Assembly: GCA_013141115.1 (NCBI GenBank)
Contig: JABFRP010000002.1
Coordinates: forward strand, 1,290,647-1,354,646
Length of the DNA: 64,000 nucleotides
DNA from: Ferruginibacter sp.
Lineage (GTDB): Bacteria > Bacteroidota > Bacteroidia > Chitinophagales > Chitinophagaceae
Direction of reading: 5' to 3'
The translations under genes and the position numbers were made by a program. Positions 33,197-42,100 of the stretch are shown here, piece after piece. Each line of letters starts with the position of its first letter. The stretch's first letter is position 1. Under the pieces are notes generated by a model, which saw nothing but the letters and a program-made list of their open reading frames with translations, had not been told where the DNA came from and made no database searches.

Positions 33197-33617
33197 TTAT
33201 TTTTTATCACAAATAAAATAGCATAAAAAATCACCAGCTTTATCTTTATAATCATAAGCAATAGCAATATTATTATCCCGGTAAATAGCCAGTTGTGGAT
33301 CGGTTTTATATTTTTCATTCATAGATGTTTCCATGCTGGATTTAAATTTTTTTAAATCCACTTCTTTATTGCTTATGTGTGTGTACCGTGTAGTGGTAGG
33401 TTATCATAAACTCATTGTACACACTGGCACTGTCCAACCTTGTATTTTCATCGGTAGGCATGGGGCATTTTTTGTTGATCTCTTTTGCTACTGCAAAAAG
33501 ATTTTGATTAACTGCAGTACCACTTAAAGAAGTTTTGTTTGATGCAGCATTGGTACAGTTGCTTAAACTAAAAGCAATAAAAAAAGCTGATACAATTATT
33601 AAGCTATATTTTTTCAT
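33197..33617 (-). pseudogene. Small lipoprotein gene split by a frameshift
   Basis: The first frame (33366-33617) encodes a lipoprotein leader (YSLIIVSAFFIAFSLSNC) and then CPMPTDENTRLDSASVYNEF. It stops early after THKQ. The next frame continues directly with SNKEVDLKKFKSSMETSMN and NNIAIAYDYKDKAGDFLCYF to a stop at 33197-33199. Together they give the ~140-residue layout I know from a common Bacteroidota lipoprotein family (CPM..DE.TRLDS, later EVD...., FRDN....Y.YKDK.G.F). Restoring one AC unit in the short dinucleotide run at about 33377-33386 would join the frames. It is either a real pseudogene or a sequencing error. Confidence 0.75.
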
Positions 33618-33622
33618 GCTGA

Positions 33623-34024
33623 TTATTTTACTTTATTTAAAACAATATTTAGTGCCTTGGTTATTAATTTTGATGAGGCGAATACTTCACCACCATCATC
33701 TGGGTCGCTGAAAATTTCTCCGCCATCATCCGGGTCGCTAAATATGCCGAGTGATTTAATTATTGGTGTGGCATTTTTAGCAAAGGTTTTGTAAGCCGCC
33801 TTATCCCAGCCAGAGGCAGTGGTAGCTGTTTTTAAAAGCGTTATAAAAGATTTTTCATTGGCTGTTAATCCTTTTAAAGCTTTAGGTGAAATATTTTTAG
33901 CATTTTGTTCCAGTGTTTTTAAAAACGCGGTATTGGGTTTTGTAATAACAATTGGTTTTGTTTTTTGTGCTACTACCGCAACACTATAAACAAGTACCAT
34001 TATCATTATTAGTATTTTTTTCAT
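33623..34024 (-). CDS. Small secreted protein with duplicated FSDPDDGGE motif
   Basis: This 133-residue exported protein has a leader (MKKILIMIMVLVYSVAVVAQ). A helical middle part (AFLKTLEQNAKNISPKALKG) follows, then two adjacent copies of IFSDPDDGGE at about residues 94-113, and a closing helix (SSKLITKALNIVLNKVK). The double acidic loop could bind calcium. No family was recognised. It starts 38 bases after the Cys-containing lipoprotein gene and ends 5 bases before the frameshifted lipoprotein gene on the same strand, within the operon-like run from 38897 downward. Confidence 0.6.
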   Translation of the reverse strand: MKKILIMIMVLVYSVAVVAQKTKPIVITKPNTAFLKTLEQNAKNISPKALKGLTANEKSFITLLKTATTASGWDKAAYKTFAKNATPIIKSLGIFSDPDDGGEIFSDPDDGGEVFASSKLITKALNIVLNKVK

Positions 34025-34062
34025 AATTATTTTTTAAAGTTGTTAGTAATAATAAAAATTTT

Positions 34063-34368
34063 CTATTTCCCTAAATTTTCTATTTCCTTTTTTTGCCACT
34101 CTTCTTTACATTCATTGGCAATAGCTGCAGCATCCAACATTTTATCATTGGCTTCTTTTTCTGTTTTAAATATGGTTATCATTTTTTGACCTACACAATC
34201 GCATATACCTTGTATGCGTTTTAGCTGTGGCGCATCTAAATCGTATTTGCCTTTTGTGGCAGCATCAAAACAGGTTTTAGTTGCTGTAGCTGCATCCCAT
34301 TTAGCAGCTGGAGTATTGGAGCAACTAAGTAAGAAAAGGGTAAGTGTTGGAAATATTATTTTTTTCAT
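34063..34368 (-). CDS. Small lipoprotein with conserved cysteines
   Basis: This 101-residue lipoprotein (leader MKKIIFPTLTLFLLSC, lipid on Cys16) has further cysteines in TKTCFDAATKGK, GICDCVGQKM and ANECKEEWQ. The four cysteines could form two disulfides, as in small helical exported proteins of Bacteroidota. Otherwise it is helical and charged. Function unknown. It lies 18 bases downstream of the Cys-rich secreted protein, in the same run. Confidence 0.6.
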   Translation of the reverse strand: MKKIIFPTLTLFLLSCSNTPAAKWDAATATKTCFDAATKGKYDLDAPQLKRIQGICDCVGQKMITIFKTEKEANDKMLDAAAIANECKEEWQKKEIENLGK

Positions 34369-34386
34369 TTTGTAATTTTTGTGTGT

Positions 34387-34794
34387 TTAATTTTGTTTCA
34401 TTTGCATATCACTAATTTTAGGCGGATCTATAGTGGTTTGCATAACACAGCATGTACTTCCTGTACAAGTAAGCACTTGGCCTGCGGTAGAAAAAGAACA
34501 TGGGCCTTTAGTAGTTGAATTAAAAGAGCAACCGCACCTAAACGTACCTGTAGTTACACCTTTAGCATTTACCAATTTAATGTCTCCATTACTTTGCACA
34601 GTTTCAAATTTGTACCCTGCTTTAAGTGTAATTTTATTATTAGTATAAGTTACACCTTCGGGTAAATCTTTTGCTGTAGATGCACTTACTACAAAAGTTT
34701 TGGTTTCAGTTTTGGCAGGCGCAATTTTTGCTTTTTGTGCGTTTGTTACTGTAAACAAACAGATTGACAAGGCTAATAAAATGTACTGTTTCAT
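34387..34794 (-). CDS. Cysteine-rich secreted protein
   Basis: This 135-residue exported protein has a leader (MKQYILLALSICLFTVTNAQ) and a central strand-rich part (KITLKAGYKFETVQSNGDIKL). It ends in a compact Cys-rich segment: RCGCSFNSTTKGPC, then QVLTCTGSTCCVMQT, six or seven cysteines in about 35 residues. Such a pattern suggests a disulfide-stabilised knot or a metal or cofactor site. No family was recognised. The gene starts 5 bases after the stop of the upstream gene in transcription order, so it is in the same operon. Confidence 0.6.
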   Translation of the reverse strand: MKQYILLALSICLFTVTNAQKAKIAPAKTETKTFVVSASTAKDLPEGVTYTNNKITLKAGYKFETVQSNGDIKLVNAKGVTTGTFRCGCSFNSTTKGPCSFSTAGQVLTCTGSTCCVMQTTIDPPKISDMQMKQN

Positions 34795-34799
34795 GTTGA

Positions 34800-35216
34800 T
34801 TAATGTTTAATTAATTGTTTTAAAAAATTATTAAGCGAAATATTTATTGCTGCTGCTGCTTTTAGCATAAAACTTATTTTTTTATTACCCACATTAATTT
34901 CAACAGCCGTATTTGGTTTTATATTTTTACCAGTTTGCGCTTTTTTATTGGCTAAAGCTGCTTTAAAAAGCTGCACTAATTCCTGACTTTCTTTTTCTGT
35001 AATTACTTTGCTTGCGTAAGTACCACCACTATAAATACCCGATGAGCTTTCACTTGCTTTTATTGGTGTGTATTCCAATTTATTTCCGTTTAATACATAT
35101 TTATTTCTTGCCGCATCGTGATAAGTATAAACAGTATCAGTATCAGTATTACTATTTGCTGTTGCATTTGTAAATGCCATTATTAATAAGAGTAGTATTG
35201 ATAAAAAATTTTTCAT
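34800..35216 (-). CDS. Small secreted protein of unknown function
   Basis: This 138-residue protein has a leader (MKNFLSILLLLIMAFTNATA). It then has a charged, tyrosine-rich N-terminal part (TDTVYTYHDAARNKYVLNG) and a helical C-terminal part (ESQELVQLFKAALANKKAQ ... NNFLKQLIKH). No family was recognised. It lies 33 bases downstream of the collagen-like/DUF7151 protein gene. It is an exported accessory of the operon at best. Confidence 0.5.
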   Translation of the reverse strand: MKNFLSILLLLIMAFTNATANSNTDTDTVYTYHDAARNKYVLNGNKLEYTPIKASESSSGIYSGGTYASKVITEKESQELVQLFKAALANKKAQTGKNIKPNTAVEINVGNKKISFMLKAAAAINISLNNFLKQLIKH

Positions 35217-35249
35217 TGGTTAAGTAATTTGGAAGCGTTATTGTACAGT

Positions 35250-36980
35250 TTATATATCATCACTATCCAACATTTCATTATCAAATAATTTTAACCATTG
35301 GCCACTAACACATATATAGCTGACAGAGGTACGCCACCAACGATAATCAGTATAACCAATAGCTATCTCTTCTACATAAAATAGTTTGTGTTGAAATCTT
35401 CCAAATCCAGGTTGAGGATGATCAAATATTGGGGAATCTCCATGAATACCATTAATTATAACTGCCCCTTTGTTTTGATTTAACTCAAAATCTCTGATTT
35501 TGGGTGCATTTAATACCAATATTGTGTAAACCCTTCCTTCCCTTGCAGCTGTTGGCGCAGGCAAGGTTACATAAATAGCTCGATTTTTATCATTCTCTAA
35601 ATCGCAATAAAGTATATGATCGTTATCGGTTAATGTGTAGTTATCACTTACATATTTAGTACTGTAACTTACCGAACCATTTACCCTTAAACTGGAGCTT
35701 AATGTGAGCAATGCAGGCCAGCCAATTTGTGTGGTGGTATTGGCAACATCATTTATATATACCCGGCTGCCTGCTCTTCCGCCACGTATATAAGTATCTT
35801 CATTTGCGCCTTGCTGAAAATGAGAAGGGTAAAGAGAGCCCTGAAAAACTGCAGAGCCATTAGGATTACTACCTTTCCTTACAACCAAAGAGGCATCCGG
35901 AAGCCCAATACTTTTTATACCCACATTGCCGTTTGTTTCAATTCTCATGCTGGCTGAATTATTGTTAGTAGCAAATAGTAGAGGGTAATTATTGTGTGTT
36001 TGCAAATAGGCTGAGCTAGCATTAGTATAAAAACCAATAGCAGGATCACCGGGAGTATTTTGTTGACTTAAGCCTATGCCTCCACCAAATATTGCATCAT
36101 TTAAATTGATACTTAATTTACTATTTGGGTTAGCATCTCCTATACCTACATTTCCATTCCCCAATACTTTTATGGCATCGGTATTATTAGTTTTAATTGT
36201 TAAGGCAATACTATCAGTAGTGCCTATAAAATTGGCTGCAGTAGTACCAGCATTACCTGTTATTTTCCAGGTATTGTTTACATCACCATTGCATACATAA
36301 CTTATATTGGTTACTTCCGCAACATCTAAAGTATTGTTACCATTATTATCTACACCAGCTTCTATTTTTGTACCACCAACTGTGCAGTTTACACCTGCGG
36401 CTTCGGTAGTGGTTTTTACTAAACTTATTTTTCCATTGGCACCAGTGGGCAATACCAAGTTTATAGTTTGTGTGGGGCTAGTACCTGTAATGGTGGCACT
36501 TGCAGGCGTACCCGTAGCACCAGTAACTACAGTACCCACATTTAAAACGTTGGATGGCCCAGCCGGCCCTATTTTGCCATTAACTGCATACAAGGCGTAA
36601 GGCACACTTAACATTTCCGTATTGCCCAATGCAATAAAGTTAGTACCGCCTAAAGGATCCACTTCTACCTTAATAAATTTTTTGCCGGTACTCCAATTTA
36701 TAGTTGCAAAGTTTCCAGTAACATTAGTTGCACCACTACCACCAATAGCCGCAGTAAATAAACCTAACTGATTAGTGGTAAGTAACCTTACTTCAGTATA
36801 TACATTAGTGCCGGTGGTGCTACCATCCAAAATGGTAAATCGTGTACGGATAGTTGCATTAGGAATATTTTGGCCCAAACTATTACGTGCCACTGCCTGA
36901 TAATTAAATTGGTTGGGTACCTGTGCGTATGTTACTTTAATGCTTATTAACATAAATAGTAAGAGAAATATTTTTTTCAT
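35250..36980 (-). CDS. Secreted fibre-like protein with DUF7151-type domain
   Basis: This 576-residue exported protein has a leader (KKIFLLLFMLISIKVTYAQ). An N-terminal domain (FNYQAVARNSLGQNIPNAT ... LGLFTAAIGGSG) is typical of Bacteroidota fibre proteins. A short collagen-like/Gly-rich link (GKIGPAGPSN) follows. A Cys-containing block reads AAGVNCTVGGTKIEAGVDNNGNN to ISYVCNG, which matches DUF7151 in my memory. Then come repeats of NGNVGIG type, as in tail-fibre-like proteins. The C-terminal 150 residues (RGGRAGSRVYINDVANT ... WRTSVSYICVSGQWLKLF) are unlike the S74 peptidase end that often follows. Probably a surface or T9SS-cargo-like fibre. Confidence 0.75.
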   Translation of the reverse strand: MKKIFLLLFMLISIKVTYAQVPNQFNYQAVARNSLGQNIPNATIRTRFTILDGSTTGTNVYTEVRLLTTNQLGLFTAAIGGSGATNVTGNFATINWSTGKKFIKVEVDPLGGTNFIALGNTEMLSVPYALYAVNGKIGPAGPSNVLNVGTVVTGATGTPASATITGTSPTQTINLVLPTGANGKISLVKTTTEAAGVNCTVGGTKIEAGVDNNGNNTLDVAEVTNISYVCNGDVNNTWKITGNAGTTAANFIGTTDSIALTIKTNNTDAIKVLGNGNVGIGDANPNSKLSINLNDAIFGGGIGLSQQNTPGDPAIGFYTNASSAYLQTHNNYPLLFATNNNSASMRIETNGNVGIKSIGLPDASLVVRKGSNPNGSAVFQGSLYPSHFQQGANEDTYIRGGRAGSRVYINDVANTTTQIGWPALLTLSSSLRVNGSVSYSTKYVSDNYTLTDNDHILYCDLENDKNRAIYVTLPAPTAAREGRVYTILVLNAPKIRDFELNQNKGAVIINGIHGDSPIFDHPQPGFGRFQHKLFYVEEIAIGYTDYRWWRTSVSYICVSGQWLKLFDNEMLDSDDI

Positions 36981-36982
36981 AA

Positions 36983-37396
36983 TTACTTATCCTTTTTAAA
37001 ATTTATTACTGCAGAATCTTTTATACTTTTTAGCTTACAACCCTGTTTGTCTAATGCAATTATTTTATGATACAGAAGAGTATCGTCATTAAAAGATATC
37101 AGCACAACCGTATCTTTAATTTCATCAGTAATTGCCCCTTTGTGAACAAAAGATTTTCCACTTTGTGATACATCGGAAAAATAAAAATAGCCGCTGCTTT
37201 TTATTTCTAATTTTTTAAAACTGCTATCTGTTTTAGTAATCCAAATGCCTTCCATTTTACTATTTATAACTTCGGCATTATTTTTTGGCATAAATATTTT
37301 ACCTGCAACCCAGGCAATTATTAACACTATAATTGTACCCGTAATGGTAAGCATAAATCGTTCCTTGCCGGCTACATTTTTACCTATTGTTATCAT
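36983..37396 (-). CDS. Small single-pass membrane protein
   Basis: This 137-residue protein has one hydrophobic segment near the N-terminus (LTITGTIIVLIIAWVAGKIF, about residues 16-35). The exported part (SKMEGIWITKTDSSFKKLEI, YFYFSDVSQSGKSFVHKG) looks like a small beta-sandwich or lipocalin-like domain. No family was recognised. It lies 2 bases from the fibre-like protein and 11 bases from the YD-like lipoprotein in one unit. Confidence 0.5.
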   Translation of the reverse strand: MITIGKNVAGKERFMLTITGTIIVLIIAWVAGKIFMPKNNAEVINSKMEGIWITKTDSSFKKLEIKSSGYFYFSDVSQSGKSFVHKGAITDEIKDTVVLISFNDDTLLYHKIIALDKQGCKLKSIKDSAVINFKKDK

Positions 37397-37407
37397 CTGA
37401 AATTGTA

Positions 37408-38154
37408 TTAGTAATACGTAATATCATTTACAGATGTACCGCCACCGCCTGCAGTAATGATTGTTCTTTTTGTAATTCTATTTTCTGTATCAAATAAGTA
37501 GATATAATCATCAACCTGTGTATTAAAAATTCCGCTTGTCCTAAATATAGATGTCTGCTTTTTTAAAGGCATTGCAGCAGTTTCGGCCCAAAATAAATAG
37601 CCTTGGTTTTTGTAAGAAATACTGTTTGTTTTATCGGTATAGTAAGTGTACCAATAGCGGTACAAATCGTTATTGTAAGAAAATGTGGTTTGAGAACTAT
37701 CTAAAGTAGTGCCCGTATAAAAATTGATTTCGGTGGTAGTGTTTGTATTTAAGCTATTGCTTTTAACCACTGTTGCTACCTGCTTATTGGCATTGTACGT
37801 ATAAATAGATTTGTACGGTACTGATACAGCAGGTAAAGTGTAGGATTCTTTTGTTACTAAACCGTCTGCATTTAGGTCATACAGCTTAGAGGTAGAAAGT
37901 GTAGTGCCAACATAATAATTTTCTGTTGCTGTGTTTGCTGTATAACTGTATTCATACTTCCAATTACTTACCGCATTTATTCTTGTAAGTAACCTGCCTT
38001 GTACATCGTAGGTATAAGTAACATTATCGCCACCTATTGTGTAAGTTTTTACTTTGGGTATAGTTGCTGTTGGTGCAGCGGTATCTGTATTGTTTTTTTT
38101 GCAAGAAAAAATAACAACAGATAAAAACAAAATAGATAACATTATTTTTTTCAT
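37408..38154 (-). CDS. Lipoprotein with YD-like repeats
   Basis: About 248 residues from ATG 38152-38154 (MKKIMLSILFLSVVIFSC, lipid on Cys18; an upstream extension overlaps the next gene and is rejected). The body is rich in tyrosine and aspartate with YD/RHS-like strands such as VTYTYDVQGRLLTRIN, WKYEYSYTANT and YTYNANKQVATVVKS. Such lipoproteins are common in Bacteroidota and have no assigned function. It is in the operon-like run with 11-base gaps on both sides. Confidence 0.7.
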   Translation of the reverse strand: MKKIMLSILFLSVVIFSCKKNNTDTAAPTATIPKVKTYTIGGDNVTYTYDVQGRLLTRINAVSNWKYEYSYTANTATENYYVGTTLSTSKLYDLNADGLVTKESYTLPAVSVPYKSIYTYNANKQVATVVKSNSLNTNTTTEINFYTGTTLDSSQTTFSYNNDLYRYWYTYYTDKTNSISYKNQGYLFWAETAAMPLKKQTSIFRTSGIFNTQVDDYIYLFDTENRITKRTIITAGGGGTSVNDITYY

Positions 38155-38165
38155 AAAGTGGGGGT

Positions 38166-38684
38166 TTAATTTATTTTTTGAATAGTGTACACACATTTTT
38201 TGGCATGCGTACTGCCTGTTTCGGTAAAATATAATTGCAGGTAATACACACCGCTGGCAAGCTGTTGAATATTATATTCGGTTGTAGAAAAAGTATGGTA
38301 AGCAAATTCATTTGTTTGCAGCAACTTGCCCGATGCATCAAACAACAAGGTTTTAACATTGCCTGTTTTTAAAAAACTCAGCCGTAAACTAAATACACCT
38401 GGGCTTGGGTTGGGATACACTTTTACCTCAGTTCTTCCATAGCATTCATAAACTGTATCGGCAATAACGGGCCCAGGTTGCAGTACACCCTGGGTTATCA
38501 ACAACCCATTGCTTTGCCAGCTTTGTATCAGCGGCATTTCGCCAATGGTATAGCTTATTATAAAATTACCTGCAGTGCCTTGTGCTGTTGTAGTGCAGGG
38601 TGTTTGCACATTTAGTGTATTGGTTTGAGCATTTAATAAGCTTGTTATATAAAAGCTAACCAGCACGAAAAACATTTTCTTCAT
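38166..38684 (-). CDS. T9SS-exported small protein
   Basis: This 172-residue protein has a leader (KMFFVLVSFYITSLLNAQ). It has a central segment (FIISYTIGEMPLIQSWQSNG) with the TQGVLQPGP motif common in small T9SS cargos. The C-terminal type A sorting domain reads VKVYPNPSPGVFSLRL ... GVYYLQLYFTETG ... YTIQKIN. It is therefore delivered to the surface by the type IX system. It is the second gene of the operon-like run, 3 bases after the 69-codon gene. Confidence 0.8.
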   Translation of the reverse strand: MKKMFFVLVSFYITSLLNAQTNTLNVQTPCTTTAQGTAGNFIISYTIGEMPLIQSWQSNGLLITQGVLQPGPVIADTVYECYGRTEVKVYPNPSPGVFSLRLSFLKTGNVKTLLFDASGKLLQTNEFAYHTFSTTEYNIQQLASGVYYLQLYFTETGSTHAKKCVYTIQKIN

Positions 38685-38687
38685 ATA

Positions 38688-38897
38688 CTATTTTTTAGGC
38701 AATGTTTTTTTACAGGTAAATTCTTCAAGGGTAACATCTAAGTCCTTAAAATTATCATACCAATGCAAGGGAGATAAATTCCAGAAGAATAATTTAATTT
38801 TTATAACGGCAATTTTAACCAGAGACTTCTTTCTTTTAAGTGGGGCAATTTTAAAAGTGCCATTGGGCTGTGCCAAAAGTGTTATTTGCCTTGCCAT
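38688..38897 (-). CDS. Short basic protein, possible first gene of the secreted-protein run
   Basis: This 69-residue, lysine-rich protein (MARQITLLAQPNGTFKIAPLK ... CKKTLPKK) has no leader. Its stop is 3 bases before the T9SS protein start and a -7-like motif lies 45 bases upstream. Translation is plausible but the sequence matches no family I know. Confidence 0.4.
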   Translation of the reverse strand: MARQITLLAQPNGTFKIAPLKRKKSLVKIAVIKIKLFFWNLSPLHWYDNFKDLDVTLEEFTCKKTLPKK

Positions 38898-38941
38898 GCC
38901 GGTAATGTTTATATGCTAAAAAATATTTTAAAATGATTACA

Positions 38942-38949
38942 CAAACCTA
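38942..38949 (-). promoter_or_regulatory. Candidate -7 element (TAGGTTTG, minus strand) for the secreted-protein run
   Basis: Matches TAnnTTTG on the minus strand, 44 bases from the first start codon. A TTTG on the minus strand at 38962-38965 is too close (12 bases) to be a standard -33 box. Confidence 0.35.
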
Positions 38950-39148
38950 GTTACAGCATTACAAACTTATAAGGCACTTTTATTTATCGGCGGTTATTGT
39001 TTTACTATTGGCAGCCATAAAAAAAAATTCTTCCGGCAGGTAGTTTTTTAACGGTGCCTTTTAATAATTAAAAGGTGGCTTTTAGTAAGCCAACGGGAAA
39101 AGTATTATTTTCTTGTTTTTTTGTTTTAATTGGTAGCAATACTTATTA

Positions 39149-39156
39149 TACATTTG
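39149..39156 (+). promoter_or_regulatory. Candidate -7 element (TACATTTG) for the propeller kinase
   Basis: Matches TAnnTTTG, 17 bases before the TTG at 39174. It overlaps the upstream extension of the open frame. That supports the TTG start over the GTG at 39075. Confidence 0.4.
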
Positions 39157-39173
39157 TTACACAACAAATAAAA

Positions 39174-42100
39174 TTGCCAGCCCGCTACTACAAGCATATA
39201 ATTCTTCTGCTATTTACAGTTAGTTTGCTGTTAAACACTTCACTATTTGCGCAACGCAAACTGCATTTTGAAAATTTCAGTTCCGAAAATGGTTTAAGTC
39301 AAAATAGTGTGTATTCAATATCGCAATCAAGAGATGGCTTTATGTGGTTTGGCACGCAAGATGGTTTGAATAGATTTGATGGTAAAATATTTAAAAAATA
39401 TTTTACAGATAATGTAAGCCGGGGTAAACTTTCTTCTAATTATATACAATCACTATTGTATGATGCTGATAACAACTGGCTTTGGATGACCATGAAGAAT
39501 GGTGTAAATATTTATCAGCCTGCAACAGATTCATTTATTAAGATTGAGCAAATAATGCCTTCGGCAGTAATATTAAACAGGCTGAGCATTAAAAAGGTTT
39601 TTTCCAGCGGAAAAAATAAATTTTGGTTTATCTCTTACGATGATGGCCTTTTTTTTATTGATATAGAAAAACAAATATTGAAAAGATACTTTGAAAACAG
39701 TGTACTAAGCGACAAAATAAATGCTGTGGAAATACACAATGGCAAAATTGTTGTGGCTTCGCTGGATAATATTTACACGCTAAATGATAAGCTGGAGTTT
39801 GATAAAATTGAATTGCCTGGTGATTTTAATTTTACCGAAATCAGATGCTTGAAAAGTTATGCTAACAAATTGTGGGTAGGATCATTAACAGACGGATGCT
39901 GGTACATAGAAGATATTTTTTCAACCACAATTAAATTAAACAAGTTTACTACCCCTATTAACGAAATAGGTTGTTTTACTATTGATACCAAACAAAATTT
40001 ATGGATAGGCACAAGAGGTGCAGGCATAGTTATATACAACGATATTACAAAACAAACAAACCACCAGGTTAAAATTGATTACGATAAAACTTCGTTAAAC
40101 AGTAATTTTTTATTGTCGCTTTTTGTAGACAAACAAGGTATAGTTTGGTGCGGTGTTAGCGGAGGTGGTATAAGCAAATACGACTCTTTAAAATACCAGT
40201 TTACAACTATTGCCAAAGAGCCACTAAATAATAATAGCCTTGCAGATAATATGATTTTTTGCATGCATGAAAATGACAATTTTGTGTATTACGGATCTCA
40301 AAATAGTGGTTTAATATCCTTTAATAAAAAAACAAAGCTGTATAAAAATTTTAGCGTTAGTAACACCAGCAGCATTGTTGATAATTCTATTTATGGTATT
40401 ACAGAAGACAATAATGGTAATCTTTGGCTGGCCAGTTGGAGTGGTTTAATGCTGTTTAACAGTCGTACAAAAAAAATAACCTCGTTTGTAGAAAAAAAAG
40501 ATTTACGAACATTACGGCTTTACACTGTACACAAAATGCTGCAGGCCGACAGCCTGTTTGTTACGGGTAACTTTGGCAGTATCTTTTTTTCGTTAAAAGA
40601 AAAAAAATGGAAGCCCTGCAGAGATATAACCAACTGGCAGACACAAAAAAAAGTGATTGGCAGGCATATTTATGAAGACGATCAAAGAATAATTTGGGTA
40701 GCTACAGAAAGTGATGGATTAATAAAATATGATTATAAAAAGGGGTTGTTTGAACCACAAACCATTCAAACAAAAACCATCAGTAACAGCATCAGGTACA
40801 TTTATCCCGAAAACAATATTTTATGGTTAGCCACAGATAAAGGCGTGGTAAGCTACAATACTATCACTAAAAAAGCTACAGCAGCTTTTGGAAAAAAGGA
40901 AGGATTAACATCCAATGTATGTTATGCTATTGAAAAAGATGCCGGTGGTTTATTGTGGGTAAGTACCAACAATGGATTGTTTTCTATCAACAGATCTTCT
41001 GGAATAATAAAAAATTACAACAAATCTTTTGGACTTTCTTTTGAAGAATTTAATACCGCCTGTTGCACTAAAAGTAAAAATAACTGGCTATCTTTTGGAG
41101 GCGTTGGTGGTATAATTAGTTTTAATCCTTTATTACTGGAAGAAAATAATTACAGCGTTCCCCCCGTAATTACAAGTTTAATCATTAATGGTGTTCTTCT
41201 TTCTGCAAGTGTTAATACCAATACACTACCGGTAATTGAATTGTCATACCAGCAAAATAATTTGCAAATTGGCTTTACAGTAAATAATTTATCTAACTCA
41301 GAAAAAAATCAATTTGCTTATCGTTTAAAAGGCACCAAAGAAGATTGGGTGTACAACAACGAACGAAATGTGGCCTCTTACACACAACTAAATCCTGGTA
41401 AATATATTTTTGAACTTAAGGCTGCCAATAGTGATGGTATTTGGAATAATGATATTAAACAACTAACCATTATAATTAAGCCTCCATTTTGGCAAACCTG
41501 GTGGTTTAAATTATTATGCATTTTTTTAATAGCTCTTATTATTTATTTGTTTGTAAAACGAAGAATTAAAAACATTAAGCGAAAAGCCAATATAGACAAA
41601 CAGCTAGCCGATTACGAAATGAAGGCGCTGCATACACAAATGAATCCGCATTTTATTTTTAATAGTTTAGGCACTATTAAAAGTATGATCTTAGATAATC
41701 AGCAGGAATACGCCAGTAAATATTTAAGCAAATTTGCAAAAATGATAAGGCTTACGCTAAACCACTCCACCGAAGCATTTATAAGCCTGCAGCAAAATAA
41801 TGAATACATTACCCATTATTTAGAAATAGAAAATTTACGTTTTAATAACGCTTTTGATTTTGAAATAATTATTGGAAAGAATTTAAATAGTGAGGAAGTA
41901 AAAATACCCCCTATGATGATACAACCTTTAGTAGAAAATGCAATATGGCATGGGTTGCTAAACAAAGTAGGGCATAAAAAATTAACTATAAACTATAGTA
42001 TTAAAGGCAAAAAATTACTCTGTATTATTGATGACAATGGCCTGGGCATAAAAAACAGAAAAACAGAAAACAAAACACACAAATCAGTTGGCATAAATAA

